Of a DNA stretch of 64,000 nt, positions 9,554 through 22,257 are shown in pieces. How positions within the stretch are numbered: position 1 is the stretch's first letter; each line of letters starts with the position of its first letter. The notes under the pieces are model-generated. The model searched no databases. It saw only the letters and a program-made list of their open reading frames with translations, and was not told the DNA's origin. Both the position numbers and the translations under genes were made by a program. This DNA comes from an uncultured Alistipes sp. (GTDB lineage Bacteria; Bacteroidota; Bacteroidia; Bacteroidales; Rikenellaceae). The stretch spans positions 1 through 64,000 of the forward strand of contig CALVCS010000009.1 in assembly GCA_944326035.1 (NCBI GenBank), written 5' to 3'.

Positions 9554-10982
9554 TTCGGGCAGTGGCTTAACCATAGGGCGGGTAGACTGGACGGCGGTGC
9601 TGGTCTACGTGCTGTTGGTGTTGATGGGGTGGATCAATATTTATGCGGCGGTGTACGACGAAAGTCACGCCAGTATCTTCGATCTGTCGCAGCGCTACGG
9701 GATGCAGCTGGTGTGGATCGGGGTGTCGGCCTCGTTAGCCATCGCCATCCTGCTGATCGACGACAAATATTATCATATCCTGGCCTACCCGCTCTATTGG
9801 GGAATGCTGTTGGTGCTGCTGGCCGTGCTGTTTCTGGGAAAGGAGGTGAATGGGGCCAAATCCTGGATTATGATCGGTCCGGTCGCCTTCCAACCGACGG
9901 AACTGGCGAAATTTACCACCTCCCTGGCCTTGGCCCGCTATATGAGTTCGTATAGCTTCGACATCCATCGGTTTAAAGACCTGGTGCGGGTTTTTGTGAT
10001 CTTATTGCTGCCGGTGGCGATCATTATGTTGCAAAACGATACGGGATCGGCCTTGGTTTATGGGTCGTTTCTGTTTATGCTCTACCGGGAAGGATTCAAT
10101 AAGTGGGTGTACGTGGCATTGATTATGGTGATCTCGCTGTTTGTCTTCTCCTTCTTGCTGGAACCGGCGGTCTTGTTGGCCTGCATGGTGTTGGTCTGTG
10201 TGGTGGCGGAGGGACTGACCAATGGAAATTGGCGGGACAAAATCATCTATCTGGCCGGGGTGGCACTGGGTACGCTGATGCTGTATATCGGCGCCTGGCT
10301 GGCGTTTGGATCGGTGTTGACGCTTTATGGAAGCTTGTTGATTGTCGTGGTACTCTCATTGCCGATCGTACTCACCTATGCGTATCGCTCTAAATTGCGG
10401 AATATTTTTCTGTTTGTCGCTTTATTCTTCGGATCGTTGATCTTCACCCATACCATCGACTACGCTTTCGATCATCTGTTGCAGACCCATCAACAAAAAC
10501 GTATTTTGGATTTGTTGGGGCTGGAATCCGATCTGAAAGGGTGGGGCTATAACGTCAATCAGTCGAAAATTGCGATCGGATCGGGAGGCTTTACCGGGAA
10601 AGGCTTTCTGGAAGGAACCCAGACCAAATACAACTTTGTCCCGGAACAGAGTACTGACTTTATCTTCTGCACGGTGGGAGAAGAGTGGGGATTTTTGGGC
10701 AGTGCCCTGGTCGTGGTTTTGTTTACGGTCTTGGTGTTTCGATTGATCAAAATGGGCGAACGGCAAATGGAACCGTTCGGACGAATTTATTGTTATTGTG
10801 CAGCGTCGATCTTTCTGTTCCATGTGTTGGTAAATATCGGAATGACCATCGGGATTATGCCGGTGATCGGGATTCCGTTACCGTTTTTCAGTTATGGGGG
10901 ATCGTCGCTGATTGCTTTTACGTTGTTGCTGTTCGTAGCCATTCGGATGGATATGTCCAAACAGGAACAGTTTATGGGATAA
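9543..10982 (+). CDS. rodA: peptidoglycan glycosyltransferase RodA
   Basis: A SEDS-family polytopic membrane enzyme that polymerises lipid II into glycan strands with PBP2. The 479-residue product has many membrane segments, the GAKSWIMIGPVAFQPTELAK motif near the middle, WGYNVNQSKIAIGSGGFTGKG, and the C-terminal GIPLPFFSYGGSSLIAF signature. I chose the ATG at 9543 (MQSDSGSG), which overlaps the end of mrdA by 11 bases; a longer frame to 9510 would overlap by 44. It is about 100 residues longer than E. coli RodA because of extra hydrophobic segments between about 170 and 300. Confidence 0.95.
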   Translation: MQSDSGSGLTIGRVDWTAVLVYVLLVLMGWINIYAAVYDESHASIFDLSQRYGMQLVWIGVSASLAIAILLIDDKYYHILAYPLYWGMLLVLLAVLFLGKEVNGAKSWIMIGPVAFQPTELAKFTTSLALARYMSSYSFDIHRFKDLVRVFVILLLPVAIIMLQNDTGSALVYGSFLFMLYREGFNKWVYVALIMVISLFVFSFLLEPAVLLACMVLVCVVAEGLTNGNWRDKIIYLAGVALGTLMLYIGAWLAFGSVLTLYGSLLIVVVLSLPIVLTYAYRSKLRNIFLFVALFFGSLIFTHTIDYAFDHLLQTHQQKRILDLLGLESDLKGWGYNVNQSKIAIGSGGFTGKGFLEGTQTKYNFVPEQSTDFIFCTVGEEWGFLGSALVVVLFTVLVFRLIKMGERQMEPFGRIYCYCAASIFLFHVLVNIGMTIGIMPVIGIPLPFFSYGGSSLIAFTLLLFVAIRMDMSKQEQFMG

Positions 10983-11031
10983 AAAGGGGTATACACCCGT
11001 TATATATTGAACTTAACCGAGCAAAAGTATT

Positions 11032-13608
11032 ATGGCACAATCGTTTACCGGGTTGACCCGAGAACAGGTCGAGCAGAGTCGGGCTCAGTATGGTCGCAAT
11101 CTGTTGACGCCTCCAAAACGCAAGTCGTTGTGGGCGTTGTTTTTCGAAAAATTTAAAGACCCGATTATCCGGATCTTGTTGGTGGCGGCCTGTTTGTCGC
11201 TGGTGATCGGTTTCATCCATCAGGAGTTTGCGGAAACGATCGGGATTTTCTGTGCGATTTTCTTGGCGACCGGGGTAGGGTTTTGGTTCGAGTACGATGC
11301 CATGCGCAAGTTCGATGTGCTCAACAGTACGAATGACGATACGCCGGTGACGGTGATTCGGGAGGGAGAGGTGTGTGAAATTCCCAAACAGGATGTCGTG
11401 GTCGGTGATATCGTGGTGCTCGAAAGTGGTCAGGAGATTCCGGCCGATGGGGAGCTGCTGGAAGCGGTGTCGATGCGGGTCAATGAGTCGACGCTGACCG
11501 GCGAACCGCAGATTGATAAAACGACCGATCCGGCTGAATTTCAACCGGAAGCCACCTACCCGTCGAATCAGGTGTTGCGGGGGACGACGGTCATTGAAGG
11601 CCATGGTGTTATGCGGGTTGAGGCCGTGGGCGATGCCACCGAATTCGGCAAGGTGGCCGAACAGTCGACCATCGAAAGCGAAGAGCAAACCCCTCTGAAT
11701 CTGCAGTTGACACGCTTGTCGAAGTTGATCGGTCGGGTGGGAACGACCCTGGCGGTATTGACGTTTGTGGCCTTGATTATAAAGGGATTCTTTGTGACGG
11801 GCGAGTTGCGGAGTGACGATTGGTTGACGGTGGCGGGCGAATTGTTGCAGTACTTTATGGTGGCGGTGACCCTGATTGTGGTGGCTGTGCCGGAAGGCCT
11901 GCCGATGAGTGTGACGCTGAGTCTAGCGGTGAATATGCGTCGGATGTTGAAAACCAATAACCTGGTGCGCAAAATGCACGCCAGTGAAACGATGGGGGCC
12001 ATCACGGTGATCTGTACCGACAAGACCGGAACGTTGACCTGCAACGAAATGCGGGTCTATGAGATGCGTTCGTACGGGGTGGACGATCCGGCGTTGTTGG
12101 ATGAGAGCATTGCGACCAACTCGACCGCTTTTTTGGATGCCCACGGGAAAGTGATCGGGAATCCGACCGAGGGGGCCTTGTTGTTGTGGATGCAGGGTCG
12201 AGGGGTCTCCTATCAAACCTTACGGGACGAGGCGCCGATCGTCGATCAGCTGACCTTTACCACCGAACGGAAATTTATGGCCACCCTGGTCGATTCGCCG
12301 ACGCGGGGCCGGATGCTCTATATTAAAGGGGCTCCGGAGATTATCCTGGGTCGGTGCACGAGCTTCGAACCGAAACGTCCGGTCGAAGAGCAGTTGACCG
12401 CTTATCAAAATATGGCGATGCGCACATTGGGCTTTGCCTATGCCTTCTGTCCGGAAGCCCAGACCTGTGACGAGGCTTTAGCGATGGGAAGTCTGCAGTT
12501 TTATGGCATTGCGGCGATTTCTGATCCGGTGCGGGAGGATGTTCCGGCAGCGGTTGCTCAATGTTTGGGGGCCGGCATCGAGGTGAAAATCGTGACGGGC
12601 GATACGCCGGCGACGGCAAAGGAGATCGGGCGTCAAATCGGCCTTTGGACGGCGGAGGATACCGATTACAACCACATGACGGGTACGGAGTTTGCAGCGA
12701 TGAGCGATGAAGAGTTGTTGGGTCGGGTACAAGCGCTCAAGATTATGTCGCGGGCCCGTCCGTTGGATAAACAGCGGTTGGTTCGTTTGCTGCAGGAAAA
12801 AGGGGAGGTCGTGGCCGTGACCGGCGATGGTACCAACGATGCACCGGCGCTCAATTTCGCCCATGTCGGCCTCTCGATGGGGACCGGCACCTCGGTGGCC
12901 AAAGAGGCTAGCGACATCACCCTGATGGACGATTCGTTCGCCAGCATTGCCACGGCGGTGATGTGGGGACGGTCGCTCTATAAGAATATTCAACGCTTCG
13001 TGCTCTTCCAATTGACGATCAATGTGGTGGCCATTGTGATCGTCTTCCTGGGTTCGATTTTCGGCAGTCAGTTGCCGCTGACGGTGACGCAGATGCTTTG
13101 GGTGAACCTGATTATGGATACCTTTGCCGCCCTGGCGCTGGCTTCGCTCCCGCCCAGCCGAAGTGTGATGGAAGAAAAACCGCGCAAAAATACCGACTTT
13201 ATCATCACCCCCTCCATGGCTCGTACGATCTTGGGGGTTGGGGTACTGTTTATTGCGGTGTTGCTCGGCCTGTTATACGCCTTCGGGGATGCGATTACCG
13301 TGTACGAATTGTCGGCATTCTTTACGGTCTTCGTGATGTTGCAGTTCTGGAATATGTTCAATGCCAAAGGGTTTGGCTCGGCCGCTCCGTTGTACCGCAG
13401 TATTAAGGGCTGTGCACCGTTCTTTTTGGTGTTGTTGGTCATTCTGGTGGGTCAATATATCATCGTGACCTGGGGCGGTGAGGTATTCCGGACCGTGCCT
13501 TTATCGTGGGCCCATTGGGGATTGATTATCGCCGCTACTTCCATCGTGATGTGGGTCGGTGAAATCGGCCGGATCGTTGCCTATGTGCGTAAAAACGGTC
13601 ATTTGTAA
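11032..13608 (+). CDS. calcium-type P-type ATPase (P2 subfamily)
   Basis: An 858-residue ion-pumping ATPase. Visible are the phosphorylation motif ICTDKTGTLTCNE (Asp330), the actuator loop STLTGEPQ (156-159, TGEP instead of TGES), the M4 ion-site motif VPEGLP (286-291) characteristic of P2 Ca2+ ATPases, and the hinge GDGTNDAPAL near residue 600. The C-terminal half has about six membrane segments, with NLIMDTFAALALAS in M6. The family exports Ca2+ (some members Mn2+ or Na+), so the ion here is inference. It starts 49 bases after rodA, with a strong hairpin just downstream. Confidence 0.9.
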   Translation: MAQSFTGLTREQVEQSRAQYGRNLLTPPKRKSLWALFFEKFKDPIIRILLVAACLSLVIGFIHQEFAETIGIFCAIFLATGVGFWFEYDAMRKFDVLNSTNDDTPVTVIREGEVCEIPKQDVVVGDIVVLESGQEIPADGELLEAVSMRVNESTLTGEPQIDKTTDPAEFQPEATYPSNQVLRGTTVIEGHGVMRVEAVGDATEFGKVAEQSTIESEEQTPLNLQLTRLSKLIGRVGTTLAVLTFVALIIKGFFVTGELRSDDWLTVAGELLQYFMVAVTLIVVAVPEGLPMSVTLSLAVNMRRMLKTNNLVRKMHASETMGAITVICTDKTGTLTCNEMRVYEMRSYGVDDPALLDESIATNSTAFLDAHGKVIGNPTEGALLLWMQGRGVSYQTLRDEAPIVDQLTFTTERKFMATLVDSPTRGRMLYIKGAPEIILGRCTSFEPKRPVEEQLTAYQNMAMRTLGFAYAFCPEAQTCDEALAMGSLQFYGIAAISDPVREDVPAAVAQCLGAGIEVKIVTGDTPATAKEIGRQIGLWTAEDTDYNHMTGTEFAAMSDEELLGRVQALKIMSRARPLDKQRLVRLLQEKGEVVAVTGDGTNDAPALNFAHVGLSMGTGTSVAKEASDITLMDDSFASIATAVMWGRSLYKNIQRFVLFQLTINVVAIVIVFLGSIFGSQLPLTVTQMLWVNLIMDTFAALALASLPPSRSVMEEKPRKNTDFIITPSMARTILGVGVLFIAVLLGLLYAFGDAITVYELSAFFTVFVMLQFWNMFNAKGFGSAAPLYRSIKGCAPFFLVLLVILVGQYIIVTWGGEVFRTVPLSWAHWGLIIAATSIVMWVGEIGRIVAYVRKNGHL

Positions 13609-13625
13609 AAAGATGCATACCTGTA

Positions 13626-13663
13626 ACGAGCGGGCCGATGTGAATGCACATCGGCCCGCTCGT
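13626..13663 (+). terminator. strong hairpin after the P-type ATPase gene
   Basis: A perfect 17-bp inverted repeat (13626-13642 with 13647-13663) around an AATG loop, starting 17 bases past the stop codon. It lacks a T-run, so it may protect the 3' end or stop transcription inefficiently rather than be a textbook terminator. Confidence 0.6.
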
Positions 13664-13964
13664 CGTTTGTGGGTCTCCTTGCATATGTCCGGGCGGGAAA
13701 AATGCCTCACATGCACGTACGTGCTGCTTCTCTATCAAAGAGAAAGGAGAAAAGGGGCAGAAAAGAAAGACGCCGAGGGAAAATCGAAGAGACTCTTTCT
13801 AACAAGGGGCGTCTGGCCAGTTACGGGCGGATCAGGTAGCCTTGGATTGTGTTTGGTCCTTTAGAAGGATCGGTCTCCCAACGCGGCGGTATAATGTACG
13901 GTCTCTCGCAACTTCTTACAAAGAAGTTCGTTCTTTTCTACGGAAAAATCCTTTTGCGGAAAAA
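13664..13964. other. intergenic region, no gene seen
   Basis: Lies between the convergent ATPase and tatC genes. I see no conserved domain on either strand. A short direct/inverted patch, CTTACAAAGAAGTTCGTTCTT, sits near 13914. Confidence 0.5.
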
Positions 13965-14837
13965 TTAGGCTTCCGGGGCGGGGTGAGTATCTTGGGATTG
14001 GGCCATTTCTTCGGCTTCAGCCTGAGCCTTGTGTTTTTCGACCCGACGTGCGACGACAATGCTGTATTCATAGAGTCCGTACAAGGGAATGACCACCAAT
14101 ACCAGACTGAACAGATCGGGGGGCGTGATAATGGCTGAGATAATGGCCAGCACGACGATCGCATGGCGGCGATAGCGTTTCAGAAAAGCCGAAGTGATCA
14201 ATCCCATCCGAGCCAGGAAGTAGACCAACAGCGGTAACTGGAAGACGATGGCACAGGCCAAAGAAACGGTCAGAACGGTCGAAAGATAGGATTTCACGTC
14301 GATCATATTGGTAATTTCGGGGCTGGCTTGGTAGCCGGCCAGGAAGTTGATCGACAGGGGAACGATCAGAAAATAGCCGAAGCAGAGGCCCGCAAAAAAA
14401 CAGAGCGAGACATACAGCACAAACATGCGGCTTTTCCGACGTTCGTAGGGGGTCAGCGCCGGGAGAACGAAGCGCCAGATTTCCCACAACAAATAAGGAA
14501 CGGCCACGACAATAGCGGTCACCAAGGCCACTTGCATATGCAGGTTGAACTGTCCGGCCAGCGAGGTGTTGACCATGTTGAACTTCACTTGGTTGATGCA
14601 GAGCGTGTTGTCGTTCATCAACCAATGTGAGATGTGGCATAGCAGGCGATTGGTGATAAAGTCGGGCGATTGGGGCCCCATCAGGATCAGGTCGATGACG
14701 AATTTCTTCCCCAGAAAGGCGGCAATCATCACGACCAACAGCGCCATGATGCTGCGGACCAAGTGGGGACGTAAAGCCTCGACATGTTCAAAAAAAGTCA
14801 TCTCGGTGTCGGATGACTTTGGGGTGTTTTTTGCCAT
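13965..14837 (-). CDS. tatC: twin-arginine translocase subunit TatC
   Basis: A 290-residue inner-membrane protein, core receptor of the Tat pathway for folded proteins. It has the N-terminal MTFFEHVEALRPHLVRSIMALLV, matching the family's FLDHLEELRxRL, about six membrane segments, and the conserved LPALTPYERRKSR and FQLPLLVYFLARMGLI regions. The C-terminal 30 residues form a charged cytoplasmic tail. It lies 24 bases after tatA in the same direction. No tatB is present, so this is a minimal TatAC system. Confidence 0.96.
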   Translation of the reverse strand: MAKNTPKSSDTEMTFFEHVEALRPHLVRSIMALLVVMIAAFLGKKFVIDLILMGPQSPDFITNRLLCHISHWLMNDNTLCINQVKFNMVNTSLAGQFNLHMQVALVTAIVVAVPYLLWEIWRFVLPALTPYERRKSRMFVLYVSLCFFAGLCFGYFLIVPLSINFLAGYQASPEITNMIDVKSYLSTVLTVSLACAIVFQLPLLVYFLARMGLITSAFLKRYRRHAIVVLAIISAIITPPDLFSLVLVVIPLYGLYEYSIVVARRVEKHKAQAEAEEMAQSQDTHPAPEA

Positions 14838-14861
14838 GGAAAACGCGGGAATTGACCGGAA

Positions 14862-15104
14862 TTAAGCTTTCGGGGCTTCGTTTTCTTTTTTGTTTTCGGG
14901 TTTTACGGTTTCGTTGGTTGCCGTGATGTCTTCCGAATAGTCTTTGTTGACGGCATCTTTGAACTCTTTGACTCCGCGACCCATGCCACGCATCAGTTCC
15001 GGAATTTTTTTGCCGCCAAAGAGTACGACAATCAGTACGACGATCAGCACGATTTGAGTCGGGCCGATGACGCCCATGGGCAACAGCATTGCTAACGTTG
15101 TCAT
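14862..15104 (-). CDS. tatA: twin-arginine translocase subunit TatA/E
   Basis: An 80-residue pore-forming Tat component. One N-terminal membrane segment (GPTQIVLIVVLIVVLFGGKKIPEL) is followed by the amphipathic helix MRGMGRGVKEFKDAVN and an acidic/lysine-rich tail. I chose the ATG at 15104 (MTTLAMLLPM); the frame extends to 15182 but the extra residues are charged and atypical. First gene of a tatA-tatC unit. Confidence 0.92.
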   Translation of the reverse strand: MTTLAMLLPMGVIGPTQIVLIVVLIVVLFGGKKIPELMRGMGRGVKEFKDAVNKDYSEDITATNETVKPENKKENEAPKA

Positions 15105-15215
15105 AGTGTTATTGGGTTTAGTGAATAAGCGGTTTACGTTATGTTCCTCATTTACCTTGGCCTTGCGTCTTCGGATCACCAAGTGTCGCAGGCATAGGTC
15201 ATGAGGTTGATTCTA

Positions 15216-15248
15216 CAAAGATAATAAAGTCGAACGCAAAAGCGCAAA
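15216..15248 (-). promoter_or_regulatory. promoter of tatA-tatC
   Basis: On the minus strand, TTTG (15245-15248) is followed 21 bases later by TATCTTTG (15216-15223), matching the Bacteroidetes sigma-A pattern. The transcript would have a leader of about 105 bases before the chosen ATG. Confidence 0.65.
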
Positions 15249-15314
15249 TTCGCCGCATTTTTTTGTCGGAGACTTCGGAATCTTTGCTCCCTTTCCCGTT
15301 TTTTCGGGGGGGTA

Positions 15315-15348
15315 AAAAGCGAGCCGGGATCGAACAGATCCCGGCTCG
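15315..15348 (-). terminator. rho-independent terminator of the rhamnosidase gene
   Basis: A 12-bp perfect stem (CGAGCCGGGATC / GATCCCGGCTCG) with a five-base loop, followed on the minus strand by CTTTTTA. Confidence 0.85.
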
Positions 15349-15391
15349 TGAAAGTGAGGAAGGCTTCCCACGGTTATTGGGTAGCCGAAGG

Positions 15392-18145
15392 TTATTGGGC
15401 GGCCGAAGCGAAGTGATATTCGCCCGATCCGATTTCCAGCGTCAGATAGTCGTCGGCGACATTGACCTGGTGTACGCCTTTGATTTGTTGCACTTGAGCG
15501 GCGTCCACGCCAAAGGCCGCCGGAATACGTACACTGGCCGTCGTGTTGGCCGGAATTTCGATTTTCCAGTCGAAATGGCCATCCTTGAGTTCCCAGTGGC
15601 TCTTGATCTCGCCATAGGGCGAATCATACGAGGCTTTCACCCATTCCAGCCCTTCGGGGAAGGTGGGGGCCATCTGGATCTTCTTGAAGCCGACGCCCGA
15701 AGGATCGTTCTTGATCCCGGCGAGGTTTTCGTAATACCAGATGATCAGGTCGCCCAGCAGCATCACATGGTTGCAGGAGTTCATGTTCGGGGCGGCGTAG
15801 TCGCCGTTCCACAGCTCCCAAATGGTGGTCGCACCCTTGGTCACCATATACCCCCAGCTGGGATAGGTTTCGTTGGTGGCGATGGTGTAGGCCAGGTCTT
15901 CGTGCCCATAGGCGGTCAGACCGCGCATCAGGTGTTGGATGCCCAATACCCCGGTGCTGACATGACTCTTGTGTTCGCCTTCGGTTTTGGTGACGATGTT
16001 CTCCATCACTTTTTCTTCATACCCTTCGGGAACCATGCCCAGCATCAACGACACCAGATTAGCCGTCACGGTATTGTTGTCGTATTGAGCGGTTTCGGGG
16101 TTGAAGAACGTCGCGTTGTAGGCCATCTTCACGCTGTCGGCCAGTTGGCGGTAGTGGGTGGTGTCGGCGGCGTTGCCACTCAGCACGGCGAATTGTTGCA
16201 TCAACTCCATCAGGTAGTGGAAATAGGCCGAGTTGAGCAGCTTGTCGGACGTCTTGCGGGCCGGATCCTGCGAGTGGATCAGTTCCAGACTTTCGGGGGG
16301 CATGCACCAGTCGCCGTATTGTTCTTTCTGGTAGACATAGTCTTTGAGTTGAGTGGCACTGACATGGTCAACCCATTTCTTCATCGAGGGATAGTGACGG
16401 ACGATCCCGCTGACATCCCCGAATTGACGGTAGAGCATGTCGGCTACGGTGAAGTAGGCGGCCGGCCACGTTACGTCATCCTGATAGAGAGACCAGGCGC
16501 GAGGCGATACGTCGGAGATGCTGCCCGATTCGTTCTGCGAGTCTTCGATATCCTGCAACCATTTGTTGTAGAGCAGGGCATTGCCGAAGATAAAGCTTTC
16601 GCCGTACGCACCGGTGGTTCGGTCACCCAGCCAGCCCAGTCGTTCGTCGCGTTGAGGACAGTCGGTGGGGAAGCCGCGGTAGTTGCCCCGAATCCCCCAA
16701 TAGGCGTTTTTATACACTTGGTTGATCACCGGATTCGAGGTTTCGAATTTTCCGATGGTTTCCATGTCGTCGTAAATCACCCGACCGGTGAAGTTTTCCA
16801 AGGCCGGTTGTTCATCGAGACCCGTGATTTCCACGAAGCGGAAACCATGATAGACAAACCGGGGTTCCCATTCAAACGGGCCGTCGGCTGCCGGGGTATA
16901 GATGTCGGTCACTTTGGCCGAACGCAGATTGGCAACATAGAGCGTACTGTCGGGTTGAAGCAATTCGGCGAAACGGAAGGTGATGGGTTGATCCTTTTTG
17001 CCGTTGAGTTTCACTTTCAGCCAGCCGACCATGTTTTGGCCCATGTCGAGGATGTATTTGCCGTCCGGCAGACGGGTGATGCCGATGGGGGTGATCTCTT
17101 CCATGACGCGCATGTTGGGGGTGGGGAGGGCCGTCAGACGTCCTCCCGGTGCCGACATTGTGTCGGGTTGTTGCCAGGCCGAGGCATCGTAGCCGGGGGT
17201 ATCCCAGCCGGTCAATTCGAGTCGGGCATCGTATTCTTCGCCATCGAATTCGTTGTTGGCGATGATCGGTCCCCGAGCGGTAGCCTGCCAGCTCGGATCG
17301 CTGACAAGGGTGTCGGTGGTGCCGTCGGTGTATTCGATTTCGAGTTGAGCCAGCAGACGGGGCAGTCCGTAACCCCGGATCCCCGGGTTACGCATCGGGA
17401 AAAAGCGGCCGTTGCCGATCACGACGCCCAGCGCGTTGTCGCCGTTCTGCAACAGTTCGCTGACGTCATAGGTGCTATAATAGGTCGTTTTGGGATAGAC
17501 GCCGGGGATGGGGGCGAAGACATCTTCACTCACCCGTTTCCCGTTGAGGTATACGTCCGAGGAGCCCAAACCGGCAATATAGAGTCGTGCCCGCTGTACT
17601 TCGCCCTTGACAGGAAACTCCTTGCGCAGGTAGCGTGCAGCCAGACGGGTGCTGATGCGATCTTTCGCACCCTCTTTGCCCAGCTCTTCGCCCGGGTTGG
17701 TGGCGCCTTTGATGCCGATCCATTGGGCGCTCCAATCGGCAGGATCGAGCAGGGCCATGGTCCATTGGGCCGTTTCACTCCAGGGAGTTTCGCCCAGGTT
17801 GGTGGTTACTTTGACCCGCCAGTAGTAGGTGGTACGAGAGGTCAAGGCGGGACCTCCATAGGGGATCAAAACCGACAGGTCGGAGTTGACCTCGCCCGAG
17901 TCCCATAACAGTTTACCGGCTTTCAGATCGGATTCGCTCTGGGCAACTTCGATGCGGTAGGCGGTTTGTTGGACATCGTTTTCATCGGCTGTCAGTTGCC
18001 AGGAAAACCGGGGTTGAGCGACTCCGATGGCGATCGGGTCATCCTGCATTTCCACGCGGAGATCGTCTACTCGAACCTTCGAGGAGCAGGCGGCCATCAG
18101 CAGCGCGGCGGCCAAAGTGGCCATAAGGCGTAGTTTATTCATCAT
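15392..18145 (-). CDS. secreted alpha-L-rhamnosidase-type glycosidase (GH78), lipoprotein
   Basis: A 917-residue glycosidase expected to release terminal alpha-L-rhamnose from plant or bacterial glycans. The N-terminus is a lipoprotein signal (LLMAACSS, Cys near residue 20-21). Next come a fibronectin-like domain and the rhamnosidase N domain (WSAQWIGIKG, YLNGKRVSEDVF, GGRLTALPTPNMRVMEEI), then the six-hairpin catalytic domain with DCPQRDERLGWLGD near residue 495, which carries the predicted catalytic acid. A Greek-key C-terminal domain contains SYDSPYGEIKSHW. It has its own promoter and terminator, so it is separate from the neighbouring beta-galactosidase. No SusC/SusD genes lie near, so it is not a classical PUL. 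Confidence 0.93.
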   Translation of the reverse strand: MMNKLRLMATLAAALLMAACSSKVRVDDLRVEMQDDPIAIGVAQPRFSWQLTADENDVQQTAYRIEVAQSESDLKAGKLLWDSGEVNSDLSVLIPYGGPALTSRTTYYWRVKVTTNLGETPWSETAQWTMALLDPADWSAQWIGIKGATNPGEELGKEGAKDRISTRLAARYLRKEFPVKGEVQRARLYIAGLGSSDVYLNGKRVSEDVFAPIPGVYPKTTYYSTYDVSELLQNGDNALGVVIGNGRFFPMRNPGIRGYGLPRLLAQLEIEYTDGTTDTLVSDPSWQATARGPIIANNEFDGEEYDARLELTGWDTPGYDASAWQQPDTMSAPGGRLTALPTPNMRVMEEITPIGITRLPDGKYILDMGQNMVGWLKVKLNGKKDQPITFRFAELLQPDSTLYVANLRSAKVTDIYTPAADGPFEWEPRFVYHGFRFVEITGLDEQPALENFTGRVIYDDMETIGKFETSNPVINQVYKNAYWGIRGNYRGFPTDCPQRDERLGWLGDRTTGAYGESFIFGNALLYNKWLQDIEDSQNESGSISDVSPRAWSLYQDDVTWPAAYFTVADMLYRQFGDVSGIVRHYPSMKKWVDHVSATQLKDYVYQKEQYGDWCMPPESLELIHSQDPARKTSDKLLNSAYFHYLMELMQQFAVLSGNAADTTHYRQLADSVKMAYNATFFNPETAQYDNNTVTANLVSLMLGMVPEGYEEKVMENIVTKTEGEHKSHVSTGVLGIQHLMRGLTAYGHEDLAYTIATNETYPSWGYMVTKGATTIWELWNGDYAAPNMNSCNHVMLLGDLIIWYYENLAGIKNDPSGVGFKKIQMAPTFPEGLEWVKASYDSPYGEIKSHWELKDGHFDWKIEIPANTTASVRIPAAFGVDAAQVQQIKGVHQVNVADDYLTLEIGSGEYHFASAAQ

Positions 18146-18174
18146 TCCACTTGTATTTTAGGGGATTAATGAAT

Positions 18175-18206
18175 CAAAGCTACGGAAAATCGGAACGAAA
18201 TCCAAA
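18175..18206 (-). promoter_or_regulatory. promoter of the GH78 gene
   Basis: On the minus strand, TTTG (18203-18206), 20 bases, then TAGCTTTG (18175-18182). Both elements and the spacing match the Bacteroidetes consensus, 30 bases before the ATG. Confidence 0.8.
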
Positions 18207-18217
18207 TTCTGTTAACA

Positions 18218-18246
18218 AGAACGGGACTCAGTAAGAGTCCCGTTCT
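18218..18246 (-). terminator. hairpin after the beta-galactosidase gene
   Basis: A perfect 12-bp stem (AGAACGGGACTC / GAGTCCCGTTCT) with a five-base loop, ten bases past the stop codon. The T-run on the minus strand is weak. Confidence 0.7.
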
Positions 18247-18255
18247 GAAGCGGTA

Positions 18256-21498
<3,243 letters not shown>

Positions 21499-21975
21499 TT
21501 AGAGGGAGATGTTGAGAATTTCGAATTGAATGATGCCCGAGGGGACTTTGACGTCCACCACTTCTCCCTTTTTATGGCCCAACAACGCTTGAGCGATCGG
21601 GGTACCGATGGCGAGTTTTCCCTCTTTGAGGTTGGCTTCGCTTTCGGAGACCAGGGTATATTCGACGACTTTTCCGGTCGCTTTGTTTTTCAAGGATACG
21701 CGGGTAAGGATCTGTACACAGCTGGTATCGAGGCGCGACTCGTCGATAACCCGAGCATTCGCGATGATGTTTTCGAGTTTGGAAATACGCATTTCCAGCA
21801 TTCCCTGAGCCTCTTTAGCGGCGTCGTATTCTGCATTTTCGGACAGATCGCCTTTGTCGCGCGCTTCAGCGATGGCGGCAGAGATGGCCGGGCGTTCCAC
21901 CGAACGCAGATGATCCAGTTCGTTTTTCAACTTTTGCAAGCCGGCTTCCGTTAAGTGAACCGTGTTTGATGCCAT
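21499..21975 (-). CDS. greA: transcription elongation factor GreA
   Basis: A 158-residue factor that rescues backtracked RNA polymerase by stimulating transcript cleavage. The N-terminal coiled coil (residues 10-75) carries the acidic tip DKGDLSENAEYDAAKE with the Asp and Glu needed in the secondary channel. The C-terminal FKBP-like domain has YTLVSESEANLKEGKLAIGTPIAQALLGHKKGEVV. Length and motifs are standard. It is a single gene with its own promoter and a leader of about 85 bases. Confidence 0.97.
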   Translation of the reverse strand: MASNTVHLTEAGLQKLKNELDHLRSVERPAISAAIAEARDKGDLSENAEYDAAKEAQGMLEMRISKLENIIANARVIDESRLDTSCVQILTRVSLKNKATGKVVEYTLVSESEANLKEGKLAIGTPIAQALLGHKKGEVVDVKVPSGIIQFEILNISL

Positions 21976-22068
21976 AATGAATTCAAAATTAATGCGGATA
22001 CGTTTTTACATACAAAAGCAAAAAATCCCGGCCCCCGAAAGAGGAGCCAGAACTTATTTCCTATGCAA

Positions 22069-22100
22069 CAAAAATAAACAAAGTTTTTCGAATCGCCAAC
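22069..22100 (-). promoter_or_regulatory. promoter of greA
   Basis: On the minus strand, GTTG (22097-22100), 20 bases, then TATTTTTG (22069-22076). It fits the Bacteroidetes promoter consensus and lies upstream of the greA ATG. Confidence 0.65.
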
Positions 22101-22227
22101 TTCCGCCATGGCTTTTTTCGTAAAAAAATCCCGTTTGAGCGGCTTTGAAAGCTTTTCCGGAAAGAGGGGAAAGCGGCTGTTCGAAGTGGATGGGGAGCGG
22201 GAAGGTGTAAAATTTCGAAAGGTTTGT

Positions 22228-22235
22228 TATATTTG
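22228..22235 (+). promoter_or_regulatory. -7 element of the cardiolipin synthase promoter
   Basis: TATATTTG, an exact TAnnTTTG match, 22 bases before the ATG. Confidence 0.65.
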
Positions 22236-22257
22236 TAAATAGAGATAGTAGGGGCCT

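Noticed and set aside
15263..17908. Plus-strand open frame of 881 codons
   Set aside because: Opposite the GH78 gene, Gly/Phe/Val/His-rich with no domain; a shadow of its codon bias.
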